Of a stretch of 64,000 bases of DNA, positions 52,007-60,421 are shown one piece after another. The notes beneath the pieces were generated by a model, which was not told the DNA's origin, did no database searches, and saw nothing but the letters and a program-made list of their open reading frames with translations. Position 1 is the stretch's first letter; each line of letters begins with the position of its first letter. The translations under genes and the position numbers were made by a program. Origin of the DNA: Mucilaginibacter kameinonensis (GTDB lineage: Bacteria; Bacteroidota; Bacteroidia; Sphingobacteriales; Sphingobacteriaceae); contig NZ_RCWZ01000004.1 in the NCBI RefSeq assembly GCF_003675385.1, positions 744,001-808,000 on the forward strand, read 5' to 3'.

Positions 52007-52771
52007 CTACAAGGTATTCAAGGCCTTATACAAATCTTTGGCGTTCGCGACGGTATTATGCATATTATCCAGCTTCATTACCTTTTGCAAAAAGTCCTGG
52101 ATTTTGGCTTTGTTCACTTTTAAAACGCTGCCGTGCATATTTTGCAGCACAACCACAGTATTAAAAATACCGTTGGCATTAGTCATGTTTTGCGACGCGT
52201 AGTCTACCAGTTGCGGTACTATACTGGCTGTTTTGTACCAATTTACCATAATATCGTTGGCGCTGTTAGTACGGGTGGAGGCGTTTTCAGAAAACAGACC
52301 GGCCACCAGTTTACCCTGCGTACTATCTAAAGCGGTTTGATATTTTTTGGTATTTGCCGGATCGGAAGTAATTGCCGTTTTTAAAAGCTCCGGGGCATCG
52401 TTCGGTAATACTTCGGTAATAACTTTGGCTGCGTAAACCCGTTTCTGCGGATCGGGATTGTTCACCATAATATCCAGCAGTGGGGTAACAAACTTATAGG
52501 TTTCCAGGCGCTGGTTTTGGATAGATAGCTGCATCTGCTGCTGGTACTGCTGATTAGCCACGGCATCATGATCGCGCGATTGCTCCATATCCTGCTTCTT
52601 GATGGCCTGCGAAAACCAATAGCCCGATGCCGTGATAGCCAGCGGCAAAAAGATAGACGAAAAAAACTTGAGCCAAAAATCCTTCTTCTTCTCCTCGTCC
52701 GAAGTTTCTTTGAGTTTGGCAAGTTTTTTTTTAAGGTCGTCTATTTCTGTTGTTAACTGTTCTGTAGTCAT
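52007..52771 (-). CDS. Hypothetical membrane-anchored protein with N-terminal coiled coil
   Basis: 254 residues. A short coiled coil (about 3-30; LTTEIDDLKKKLAKLKET) leads into a single membrane helix (about 36-53, LKFFSSIFLPLAITASGYWF), then about 200 residues of helical, repeat-like sequence (LLDIMVNNPDPQKRVYAAKV, VPQLVDYASQNMTNANG), perhaps HEAT- or ARM-like. No enzyme motif was found. Not linked in an operon. Function unknown. Confidence 0.6.
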   Translation of the reverse strand: MTTEQLTTEIDDLKKKLAKLKETSDEEKKKDFWLKFFSSIFLPLAITASGYWFSQAIKKQDMEQSRDHDAVANQQYQQQMQLSIQNQRLETYKFVTPLLDIMVNNPDPQKRVYAAKVITEVLPNDAPELLKTAITSDPANTKKYQTALDSTQGKLVAGLFSENASTRTNSANDIMVNWYKTASIVPQLVDYASQNMTNANGIFNTVVVLQNMHGSVLKVNKAKIQDFLQKVMKLDNMHNTVANAKDLYKALNTL

Positions 52772-52912
52772 AGGTAAAGGTTGATGTAGAACATTAAGAA
52801 ATCCGGTTATAAATATAACTTATTAATTAATAAGACAATACATTTTGTTTGTCCTGTGCGGGGAAGTTGCGTGTATTGTTCTTTATTGAAAATAATAGTC
52901 TGTTAAAAAGCA

Positions 52913-53033
52913 ATTCCCTTCCTTGGGAGGGGTGCGGCAGGATCGCGTGTTGGCGGGGAGTGGTTTATACGCCATTTAAACAAATGGAACGTATTTCGCT
53001 GAAACCCCTCCCTGCACCCTCCCAGGGAGGGAA
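52913..53033. repeat. Long imperfect inverted repeat (family A, copy 2)
   Basis: Arms ATTCCCTTCCTTGGGAGGGG and CACCCTCCCAGGGAGGGAAT, with inner pairing, followed by CGCAC as in the copy at 1635-1745. Core sequence differs, arms correspond. It fills most of the spacer upstream of the next gene. Confidence 0.7.
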
Positions 53034-53148
53034 TCGCACGGCCCAATCCTCATAAATCCATCTTAAGTGTCAATGTATGAGCTACCGGCTCCTGTTAGCT
53101 CCAGCCCTCTCTCATCATCTTGTTACAAAACACTTCTTTAAAACATGC

Positions 53149-53156
53149 TATCTTTG
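53149..53156 (+). promoter_or_regulatory. -7 box TATCTTTG upstream of the 130-residue membrane gene
   Basis: Exact TAnnTTTG match 45 nt before the ATG at 53201, giving a leader of about 38 nt. No clear TTTG -33 box. Confidence 0.55.
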
Positions 53157-53200
53157 TGATACCGCTTTAATCAATACAACAACCAATTGTTATCAAAGCC

Positions 53201-53593
53201 ATGACACAAAGCAAAAACACTAAATCACTACGCTCAGCACTAAGCCTGATGATGATGGTGGTTTTCCTGGTGCTTGGTTATTGCCCGGTAAGGAATGTTT
53301 TGTGCTCGCTCGCCAGCCACGCATCTCAAAACAATGAGCAAAAGGCACCGCGCGATATTAAGGCAATTGTTGAGGATGTATGCAACGCCTATAATAGTGG
53401 CGACAAAATTATCCCCTACCAGGAAGTTGTAGCAAAAACAACGGTCCCTTTGTTGCTGGCGGTTGTCGTAGCGGCAGTGTTTTTTGCAGGGATTGTCCTG
53501 TTAAAAAAGCTTATTGTTTTATACCCTGACACCCTTGCCTTTAACTTAAGCGCTATTCCGCTTTATTTGGCAAACAGGGCATTGCTCATCTGA
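53201..53593 (+). CDS. Hypothetical membrane protein
   Basis: 130 residues. Two hydrophobic helices: about 13-27 (signal or anchor) and 83-105 (VPLLLAVVVAAVFFAGIVLL). The loop between them holds Cys28 and Cys35 and a charged region. No family was recognised. A -7 box lies upstream. The next gene is DoxX. Confidence 0.55.
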   Translation: MTQSKNTKSLRSALSLMMMVVFLVLGYCPVRNVLCSLASHASQNNEQKAPRDIKAIVEDVCNAYNSGDKIIPYQEVVAKTTVPLLLAVVVAAVFFAGIVLLKKLIVLYPDTLAFNLSAIPLYLANRALLI

Positions 53594-53800
53594 ATCCACC
53601 CTTTTTCAAATGCTTATTGCCCGGCAGTCAATTGCGCCGTGGCCTGATTAATGCATTCCTGCTTGGCCTTTTCGGCTATTTGTATTTCACATTTTTTTGA
53701 TGATCATCTGGCTTGCTCCGTCATTGTTGTTGCTGTTTGCAGCGGCATTTATACTTGGCGCACCTCAATAATCATCACGTATCAATTATTTTTTTCAATC

Positions 53801-54277
53801 ATGATCAATCCTATTTTTTCTATAGCCGGCAAAAATTACCGGCAAATGGCTCCCCTACTTTTACGCATGACCGTTGGCTTCGGCTTTATGGCGCACGGCT
53901 GGGCCAAACTGATTAAAGGCCCCGAAGCTTTCGGAAATCTGCTGGCTCAAATCCACGTGCCCTTTCCTCATGCTATGGCGTGGATCTCTACCTTAACAGA
54001 ACTGATTGGCGGTCTCGCCATGTTTATCGGGTTCATGGTAAGCATCACCGCCCTCCCTCTTATCGGTATCATGCTTGTAGCTATGTTCGGCATTCAGGTT
54101 CATTACGGTTACAGTTCGGTAAAAACCATCGGCTTAACTCCCGGCGGACCAATTTTCGGTCCGCCGGGCTATGAGATCAATTTATTGTACATCGCCGCGC
54201 TTATCTCGCTACTGATTTCGGGAGGTGGTATGTTTTCTGTCGATTCCGTTCTGGCTCCAAAGCGAGGCACCAATTAA
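53801..54277 (+). CDS. DoxX family membrane protein
   Basis: 158 residues from the Met of MINPIFSIAGKNYRQMAP. A longer frame begins at 53651, but its extra 50 residues do not match the family, so the ATG at 53801 was chosen. The DoxX core shows LLLRMTVGFGFMAHGWAKLI, MAWISTLTELIGGLAMFIGF and EINLLYIAALISLLISG. DoxX proteins are four-helix membrane proteins tied to redox or quinol handling; the exact role here is unknown. Confidence 0.8.
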   Translation: MINPIFSIAGKNYRQMAPLLLRMTVGFGFMAHGWAKLIKGPEAFGNLLAQIHVPFPHAMAWISTLTELIGGLAMFIGFMVSITALPLIGIMLVAMFGIQVHYGYSSVKTIGLTPGGPIFGPPGYEINLLYIAALISLLISGGGMFSVDSVLAPKRGTN

Positions 54278-54350
54278 ATCATAAAAAATAATAACCTATT
54301 GATCATTATGCCACTAAGGCAAATGATCAATAGGTTTAATAAACATCAAT

Positions 54351-55097
54351 ATGTACACTGTTTTTCTTTACATTTTTATCATCAGTTTCATTGCCACCCT
54401 GGTACGTTCAACCTTTGGCTTTGGCGAATCGCTGGTAGCTGTACCTTTACTAAGTATTTTTATCCCTCTCGGCGTTGCCGTTCCGCTTTCGGTACTTATT
54501 TCTGTTTTGGTTGCACTGGTGGTGGTGATCCAGGATCATAGCAAAATCCAGTTGAACAGCGCGAAATGGCTCATCCTTTTTGCCTTGCCGGGAATCCCGA
54601 TAGGCGTACTGATTCTGATTTACGGCAACGAGCTTTGGGTAAAAACCGGGCTGGGAACCCTTATTATCCTCTACTCGTTATATGCCATGTTTGGTAAAAA
54701 CAGCTTTCAACTTCATCAGGATAGTAAGTTCTGGCTGTTTATCTGTGGTTTTTTGTCGGGAGTTTTGGGAGGAGCCTATGGCGTTAACGGGCCGCCGCTG
54801 GTTGTTTATGGTAACATGCGCAAATGGAGCGCAAAAGATTTCAGGGCCACGCTTCAGGGCTATTTTTTGCCAGCAAGCTTAATTGGGGTAATGGGCTATA
54901 TTTTTAAAGGACTAATCACCACCGAAGTATTAAAATATTTTATGGTATCGCTTCCGGCTGTTTTCCCGGCTATATTCTTAGGGCGATACCTTAATCACAG
55001 GCTCAATAACGCTTCGTTTTTTAAGTATGTATACTGGGGCTTACTGCTCATCGGCGTATTTTTAATTGTGTTTTGCCTGTTCAACATAAAAACCTGA
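54351..55097 (+). CDS. TauE/SafE family anion exporter
   Basis: 248 residues, about eight helices, with the family duplication: IISFIATLVRSTFGFGESLV in the first half and FICGFLSGVLGGAYGVNGPP in the second. The family exports sulfite or organosulfonates or imports anions. The first helix pair includes an FGFGESLVAVPLL motif. No sulfur-metabolism gene is near. Confidence 0.85.
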   Translation: MYTVFLYIFIISFIATLVRSTFGFGESLVAVPLLSIFIPLGVAVPLSVLISVLVALVVVIQDHSKIQLNSAKWLILFALPGIPIGVLILIYGNELWVKTGLGTLIILYSLYAMFGKNSFQLHQDSKFWLFICGFLSGVLGGAYGVNGPPLVVYGNMRKWSAKDFRATLQGYFLPASLIGVMGYIFKGLITTEVLKYFMVSLPAVFPAIFLGRYLNHRLNNASFFKYVYWGLLLIGVFLIVFCLFNIKT

Positions 55098-55121
55098 TGT
55101 ACAAGCTATCAACAAAACCCC

Positions 55122-55129
55122 TATCTTTA
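55122..55129 (+). promoter_or_regulatory. Possible -7 box TATCTTTA for the DUF5995 gene
   Basis: One mismatch to TAnnTTTG. It lies 35 nt before the ATG at 55165, and only 2 nt before an alternative TTG at 55132, which favours the ATG. Confidence 0.4.
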
Positions 55130-55164
55130 AATTGCAATTATTTACCTGGACTTATCTGCCCGTT

Positions 55165-55980
55165 ATGGAACCTACTGCACAAGCCCAAACTATCGATCAG
55201 ATCATTGAACAACTGGAAGCCATTATTGCCGATGCCATAAAAACCGACAGCCGGGCCGGTTTTTTCGCGGCGCTGTACCATAAGGTTACCTGCAAGGTGA
55301 GGGAAGGTATTCAAAACAAGGAGTTTGAAAATCCTGCACGTATGGAGCAGTTGGATGTGATCTTCGCTAACAGGTATATTGCCGCCTATCATTCCTGGCA
55401 GCAGAAACAGCCTTGTTCCAATTGCTGGCAGCTGGCGTTCGGCATTTTTAATAAATCATCAAAATTGGTATTGCAGCACCTGCTCATTGGCATGAACGCG
55501 CATATCAATCTTGATTTGGGTGTTGCCGTTGTAGAGGTAGCCCGCAAACTTAACCAGCCGCTCACCGAGGTTCATAAAGATTTTAATTCCATCAACACTA
55601 TACTTTCGGCCCTTACTTACGAGGTGATCAGCGAACTGAATCAGATTTCGCCCCTATTATCGCTGGCTGGTCTGCACGCGCAAAATAACTCTATCCTAAT
55701 CCAGTTTGCCCTCAGCAATGCTCGCGACGGCGCATGGTGTTTTGCCGAAGACCTGTTTACCCGTACCGGAGATGATTACCCCAAGCAGATAGCCAGCAGG
55801 GATAACGACATTAATAAACTGGGGCTGGGTATTGTTAACCCGGTGGGGATGCTGCGCTTTACAGTATGGATCATCCACCTGTTTGAAAAACGCGATCCAT
55901 CCAAAATAACCGAGATCCTGACCTCATATAAAAAGACTTATTTAAAGGTAAACCAGTACCCTACCGATGGAGCGAAATAA
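55165..55980 (+). CDS. DUF5995 family protein
   Basis: 271 residues from the ATG at 55165; a TTG at 55132 would add 11 residues (MQLFTWTYLPV) but sits against the predicted -7 box and is less likely. The domain signature HLLIGMNAHINLDLGVAVVE is present, together with VHKDFNSINTIL and NARDGAWCFAEDLF. A helical protein of unknown function. A single gene. Confidence 0.8.
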   Translation: MEPTAQAQTIDQIIEQLEAIIADAIKTDSRAGFFAALYHKVTCKVREGIQNKEFENPARMEQLDVIFANRYIAAYHSWQQKQPCSNCWQLAFGIFNKSSKLVLQHLLIGMNAHINLDLGVAVVEVARKLNQPLTEVHKDFNSINTILSALTYEVISELNQISPLLSLAGLHAQNNSILIQFALSNARDGAWCFAEDLFTRTGDDYPKQIASRDNDINKLGLGIVNPVGMLRFTVWIIHLFEKRDPSKITEILTSYKKTYLKVNQYPTDGAK

Positions 55981-56006
55981 ATGATAAGTTAAATCTCAAG
56001 AAACTA

Positions 56007-56231
56007 TTATTTTCCAATTGCAATCAACAGAAAAAACAATACCAGCATTCCTAAACCAATAAATCTTACATAATGGTCAAGCCATTGGGGTACATAAAAA
56101 AGCCATCGGTAAGCAGGAACTTTTTGCCCGGTACAAACCGCACGCACCACCCTATAAATATATAAAGGGATATTGCACAGGTATACAACAAGTAAACCAA
56201 TTATTTCGAGCGTTGATCCTATATGCAACAC
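56007..56231 (-). CDS. Small two-helix membrane protein
   Basis: 74 residues; helices about 6-24 and 54-72. A central polar segment CTGQKVPAYRWLFYVPQW separates them. No family was recognised. The composition is reasonable for a real membrane protein, but there is no operon or motif to support it further. Confidence 0.45.
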   Translation of the reverse strand: MLHIGSTLEIIGLLVVYLCNIPLYIYRVVRAVCTGQKVPAYRWLFYVPQWLDHYVRFIGLGMLVLFFLLIAIGK

Positions 56232-56308
56232 GGCTTAGGATTTTAATTATTTACGATACAATAATAACACAGTCAAACTAAAATATGAGTCCTTGTTGAA
56301 AGTAATGG

Positions 56309-56746
56309 TCAGACTTGTTGTATGTCTTCCAGGATTTTACGGGGCGATTGCGTAATAATTTTATCGCATTTTTCCGGGCTGATATCTTTCTTAGCCGCTT
56401 CCTTTACACTTTCCTTTAGTAACTGTTTGTCAACTTCGTTTGTAAGCCATTTAGCACCGGCAACGCCAACCAAAAAGGCCCCGGCAAGCGCCGAAAAAGT
56501 CAAACTGATATCCTGACGTGCAGTAGCCGTCGTTTTTGCCAGCTCTATCGAAGCCCCAGATCCGTAAAACGACCATGAACTGAAGGCAGACGTCGCCCCG
56601 ATCAAAATATTTGACAGAAAGCCCGGGCAAAGGATCCCATTCTTGATTTTAGGCACAATAAACTTGTTATCTGTTAACAGTGCATTAACTACTCCCCCAA
56701 CCATCCCGGCCAGGGAAATTAAAAGTGCGCAAATCCAGGGGTTCAT
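56309..56746 (-). CDS. Hypothetical membrane protein with polar C-terminal tail
   Basis: 145 residues. Hydrophobic segments at about 3-23 (ICALLISLAGMVGGVVNALL), 40-62 and 80-98, then a charged tail with KESVKEAAKKDISPEKCDKI. No recognised domain. It stands alone on the minus strand. Confidence 0.5.
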   Translation of the reverse strand: MNPWICALLISLAGMVGGVVNALLTDNKFIVPKIKNGILCPGFLSNILIGATSAFSSWSFYGSGASIELAKTTATARQDISLTFSALAGAFLVGVAGAKWLTNEVDKQLLKESVKEAAKKDISPEKCDKIITQSPRKILEDIQQV

Positions 56747-57071
56747 AACTTATGGGGGTTATTGGTTATTGTTGATAGATCACCATCCTGATAACAAGAA
56801 GATATTCGCAATAGATTTGATTTGCCGCTTGGAATACTATTTCATTTTTTGTGCGGCAGATAAAAGGTTGTTTTTATAATCTACTTAAAGTTAACAGATT
56901 ACAATCCACAAAGCAATAGTTAAAAACACGCTATTTAACAGTGGGCTTTCTTTCGATAAGCGCCGCACCGAACATGATGAAAACACAGCGCTCATCAAAA
57001 ATCACTATCTTTGCGCCTCAACCGCTGATAATGACAACATAAATCAGTGAGATCATCAAAAGGCAAGCAAA
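56747..57071. other. 325 bp divergent spacer before yhcC
   Basis: It carries the -7 box for the radical SAM gene (57006-57013) and presumably the promoter for the minus-strand membrane gene. Apart from a short inverted pair TGCCGC / GCGGCA around 56822-56859, nothing else was seen. Confidence 0.5.
57006..57013 (+). promoter_or_regulatory. -7 box TATCTTTG for the YhcC-type gene
   Basis: Exact TAnnTTTG match, 59 nt before the start. The identical octamer occurs before the gene at 53201. Confidence 0.5.
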
Positions 57072-58019
57072 GTGGAACAGCAAACAATAACAACCTGGGA
57101 AAAAGGCTATAACAATTACGGGCCATGGCTTAAGGAAAAATACAAAGGCCATCGTGTGTTTAAAGTAATTGTTGATGGTGGTTTTACCTGCCCTAACCGC
57201 GATGGTTCAAAAGGCTACGGTGGTTGTACCTATTGTAATGTTGATTCGTTTACGCCTTCGGTTAGTCGTAATGCCCCTACTGTGCGCCAGCAGGTTGAGG
57301 AAGGTATGGAGCGTGCCCGTAAAGGCAACAAGGCCGATAAGTTTATTATTTACTTTCAGCCCAATACCAATACCTACGCCCCGGCGCATTACCTTAAAAT
57401 GCTTTATGACGAAGCCTTAAGCTACGGCACTGAGGATATTGTAGGTCTTTCGGTAGGAACCCGTCCCGACTGTATCGACGCTGAAAAGATTGCCCTGCTG
57501 GAAAGCTATACCGACCGTTTTGATGTTGATTTGGAAATGGGGATGGAAAGTATCTATAACGATACCCTGAACCAGATTAACCGCGGCTGCAGCCACGAAG
57601 AACTGGTAAAAGCCCTGAGCCTGGTAGAAAATTCAAAACTGGATATTTGTGTGCACACCATTTTCGGTTTCCCCTGGGAAACTAAGGAGATGATGCTGAA
57701 ATATGCCGATGAGATCAACCGTTTCAGGCAGATCAAATTTGTAAAATTCCACCACCTGCATATTGTCGAGGGCTCGGTAATGGGCGTAAAATATAAACGC
57801 GAACCGTTTCACCTGTTTGGCATAGAAGAATACGCCGATTTCCTGTGCGAGCTGCTCCCGCTTGTTCGCCCGGATATCGTAATCCAACGCCTCTTCGGTC
57901 TCAGCGACCGCGAACTGCTCATTGCCCCCAACTGGGGATTAAAAAAATCAGAGATCCAGTATTATATCGATCAAAGGATTTTGAGCAAAGGCGTGGTACA
58001 GGGAAGCAAATATATTTGA
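57072..58019 (+). CDS. yhcC: Radical SAM protein, TIGR01212/YhcC type
   Basis: 315 residues. The start, GPWLKEKYKGHRVFKVIVDG, is typical. Cluster-binding cysteines are in CPNRDGSKGYGGCTYC (Cys40, Cys52, Cys55), spaced CX11CX2C, unlike the usual CX3CX2C. SVGTRPDCI and ICVHTIFGFPWET continue the TIM-barrel; the end has PNWGLKKSEIQYYID. The family is widespread but its substrate is not well defined. The gene starts with GTG? at 57072 in the frame shown (codon GTG); no earlier ATG is in frame nearby. Confidence 0.88.
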   Translation: MEQQTITTWEKGYNNYGPWLKEKYKGHRVFKVIVDGGFTCPNRDGSKGYGGCTYCNVDSFTPSVSRNAPTVRQQVEEGMERARKGNKADKFIIYFQPNTNTYAPAHYLKMLYDEALSYGTEDIVGLSVGTRPDCIDAEKIALLESYTDRFDVDLEMGMESIYNDTLNQINRGCSHEELVKALSLVENSKLDICVHTIFGFPWETKEMMLKYADEINRFRQIKFVKFHHLHIVEGSVMGVKYKREPFHLFGIEEYADFLCELLPLVRPDIVIQRLFGLSDRELLIAPNWGLKKSEIQYYIDQRILSKGVVQGSKYI

Positions 58020-58024
58020 ACCAT

Positions 58025-58190
58025 GATTCATAGGATTTAAGGATTGGCAGGATTTTTTTGCCACCCGTGGCCGTGTCCTGACGGCCATTCGTTCATTAAC
58101 TATCATCCAATACGATCCGTGAGGACACGGATCGGGGGAAGTAAGAAAAATCCATCAATCCGGCAAATCCCCCAAATCCCGGTTCTGATT
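58025..58190. repeat. Large inverted repeat with inner hairpins
   Basis: Outer arms GATTTAAGGATTGGCAGGAT and, inverted, ATCCATCAATCCGGCAAATC. Inside are GTGGCCGTGTCCTGACGGCC and ATCCGTGAGGACACGGATC, themselves inverted around the centre. It is a different family from A, C and D. It occupies the first half of the 310 bp spacer before the acyltransferase. Confidence 0.6.
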
Positions 58191-58329
58191 AACGAATAAG
58201 CAAATCCCTTACTGCTACTAAAAACTGCCACTGCTACTTAATTCAACCCTTACTTATTTAACAATTGGTATCCCTTTTGCAAATATTTACGTATAATTAA
58301 ATTGATCTAAAAGTTAAAATACGTCTGTT

Positions 58330-59547
58330 TTGTCACAAAGAGCGCAATCCAATTATATTCCTGCATTAACCGGTGTGCGGGCCATGGCGGCTTACCTGGT
58401 TTTTATCTCGCATTTTGCGTATGTATTTGATGAAAAATTTCCCCACTCCGTGCAACGTTTCTTTAACGAGTTTCATATTGGGGTTACCATTTTCTTTGTG
58501 CTTTCGGGTTTTTTGATCGCTTTCCGGTATTTTGACAGTTTTAAATTAAGCAAGGAGTGGTTTCTGCAATACCTGAAAAACCGGGTGGCGCGGATCTATC
58601 CCATGTACGCCCTGCTCACTATTGGTGCATTCATAGCTTATCATTTCACGCAAAACCAAACGGTAACTGATGGGCAAAATCCTGTAGTGATGTTTTTCAT
58701 GAACATCGTTTTTCTGCGTGGCTTTTTTGATCAGTTTAAGTTTACAGGCATAGCGCAGGGATGGTCGCTTACGGTGGAAGAATGCTTTTACTTTTCGGCC
58801 CCATTCATTTTCCTGATAGCTACCAAATACAAAAAGTTTTATATCCAGCCCATAGCGGTTACAGGTTTAGGTGTTTCGCTGGTGCTCATTTTTAGTCATT
58901 TTAACTGGTTTGGCTTCTTCGGCAACTTTACGTTTATGATGCTGTATACCTTTTTGGGCCGTTGCTTTGAGTTTTTCGCCGGTATTCAGCTGGCGTTAAT
59001 TGTTCGTAAGCAAAAACTGGATGGCAGCAGTAAAAAGAAGTTTACTTACCTCGGTTTTTTCCTCATTTTCTTTTGTGTGTGGATTATGTCTACGCTTACC
59101 ATTCCACAAGGCTATGAAGCGGGTTTGCATAACCTATGGGGCATTGTAACGAATAATTATTTCCTGGCTATATCTATAACGATATTCTTTTACGGTTTAC
59201 TTACCGAAACTACCCTGCTTAAAAAATTCCTGGCGCATCCTTTTATCGAACTACTGGGCAAAAGCTCGTACATATTTTACCTTATCCACCTGGGGTATAT
59301 GTACAACTTTATACACCATCTTATGAACAACCTCAACGATTATGTTTTCGAACTTTATGATAAGTGGGGCGTGGACTGGCATTCGCCGTTTGAGTACGAT
59401 AGTCTAAACCTTTTATACGCGTTCATCGTTTTAAATATCATTTCAATAACGCTGTTTAAATTAATTGAAGAGCCGCTTAACCATTACATCCGCAAGTCCG
59501 ATTTTTTGGTTAAACATAAGGCCGTACGTGAAAAATCGATAGTTTAA
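58330..59547 (+). CDS. Acyltransferase 3 (OafA/YrhL) family membrane protein
   Basis: 405 residues with about ten helices. Start is a TTG at 58330: no in-frame ATG is upstream, and the first internal ATG (residue 19) would cut the conserved YIPALTGVRAMAAYLVFISH, where His28 is the usual catalytic-site His. IGVTIFFVLSGFLIAFRYF and GWSLTVEECFYF are further family marks. The family transfers acetyl or other acyl groups from the cytoplasm to sugars or lipids at the membrane. Directly ahead of an esterase/barrel block, so it may add the groups those esterases remove. Confidence 0.88.
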   Translation: MSQRAQSNYIPALTGVRAMAAYLVFISHFAYVFDEKFPHSVQRFFNEFHIGVTIFFVLSGFLIAFRYFDSFKLSKEWFLQYLKNRVARIYPMYALLTIGAFIAYHFTQNQTVTDGQNPVVMFFMNIVFLRGFFDQFKFTGIAQGWSLTVEECFYFSAPFIFLIATKYKKFYIQPIAVTGLGVSLVLIFSHFNWFGFFGNFTFMMLYTFLGRCFEFFAGIQLALIVRKQKLDGSSKKKFTYLGFFLIFFCVWIMSTLTIPQGYEAGLHNLWGIVTNNYFLAISITIFFYGLLTETTLLKKFLAHPFIELLGKSSYIFYLIHLGYMYNFIHHLMNNLNDYVFELYDKWGVDWHSPFEYDSLNLLYAFIVLNIISITLFKLIEEPLNHYIRKSDFLVKHKAVREKSIV

Positions 59548-59578
59548 CAGTGCTACCTAAAACTATGTCTATCTATCA

Positions 59579-60421
59579 ATGAAGAAACAACTACGCTGCA
59601 TTTTAAGCATCTTACTGCTAACGGGTATGCTGCTGCCACAAAAGCTGTACGCGGGATGGCCAATTGGCAAATACAGGGACTTAGTTATCCCATCCATGTT
59701 CCTCTACCACCAAACCGACCGTTTTGACATCGATGGACGGCGCATTAAAGGCGATCCGGGAGCCAGCTTTACTTCCTACTCGGCCAACCTTTATGTAGGC
59801 TACGGCTTATCTCGCCGGCTTGATCTTATAGCCAGTGTACCATTTGTATATTCGCAAAACAGGTTATTTGACGGCAGAACTATCACCAATCGCGGTCTTG
59901 GTGATTTGTATATGGGGCTGAGCTACAACCTTGTTAACTTTAATTACGTACGTTTCCTGAGTTTCCAGGTATCGGGTATAGCGCCGCTTTATAACAGAAA
60001 AAATCCGCTGTCAGATTTGGGCTACGGCAATTACGGTGCCGAGACCAAGCTGATGTACTGCGGCAACCTGCCTAAAAGCATCGCATCAAAGGGCTATTTT
60101 AATACAGAGCTATCGTTCCGCAGATATTTTGACGAGCAGGGGCCAAGCCAGGTAAGCCTGAGCGCTATGGTTGGCTACCCTGTAAGCAGGCATGATCAGT
60201 TTGGGTTGGAGCTTTTGTACCTGCGTTCTATCAGCTCAAACAAAACGTTCAATGCCAATATCAACAACGCCCGCGATTATTCCTTTTTTAAGCCGACGCT
60301 TAATTACGGTCACCAGTTCAGCCGCCGGTTCTCAACCTTTTTAGGTGGCTATTATACCCCAATTGGCCGTAACACCGGTGTAGGTTACGGAGGTTCATTA
60401 CAGTTAATATTTAAAATATGA
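59579..60421 (+). CDS. Outer-membrane beta-barrel protein (copy 1)
   Basis: 280 residues. Signal peptide of about 25 residues (cleavage near YAG-W), then alternating beta-strands for an outer membrane barrel ending in SLQLIFKI. Related to the copy at 63129-63980: shared GRNTGVGYGGSLQLIF / GRNTGAGSNLSASLIYR end and GLSRRLDLIASVPFVYS / GLSRRFTLSVLAPYVMN. Resembles the MetA-pathway/transporter-type barrels. The gene overlaps the following esterase by four bases (ATGA). Confidence 0.75.
   Translation: MKKQLRCILSILLLTGMLLPQKLYAGWPIGKYRDLVIPSMFLYHQTDRFDIDGRRIKGDPGASFTSYSANLYVGYGLSRRLDLIASVPFVYSQNRLFDGRTITNRGLGDLYMGLSYNLVNFNYVRFLSFQVSGIAPLYNRKNPLSDLGYGNYGAETKLMYCGNLPKSIASKGYFNTELSFRRYFDEQGPSQVSLSAMVGYPVSRHDQFGLELLYLRSISSNKTFNANINNARDYSFFKPTLNYGHQFSRRFSTFLGGYYTPIGRNTGVGYGGSLQLIFKI

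Noticed and set aside
53651..53800. N-terminal extension of the DoxX frame
   Set aside because: The 50 extra residues do not match the family and are rich in Cys/His in a way unlike a signal peptide; the internal ATG at 53801 fits.
55132..55164. TTG start for the DUF5995 gene
   Set aside because: It lies right at the predicted -7 box and adds residues outside the domain; ATG at 55165 is preferred.
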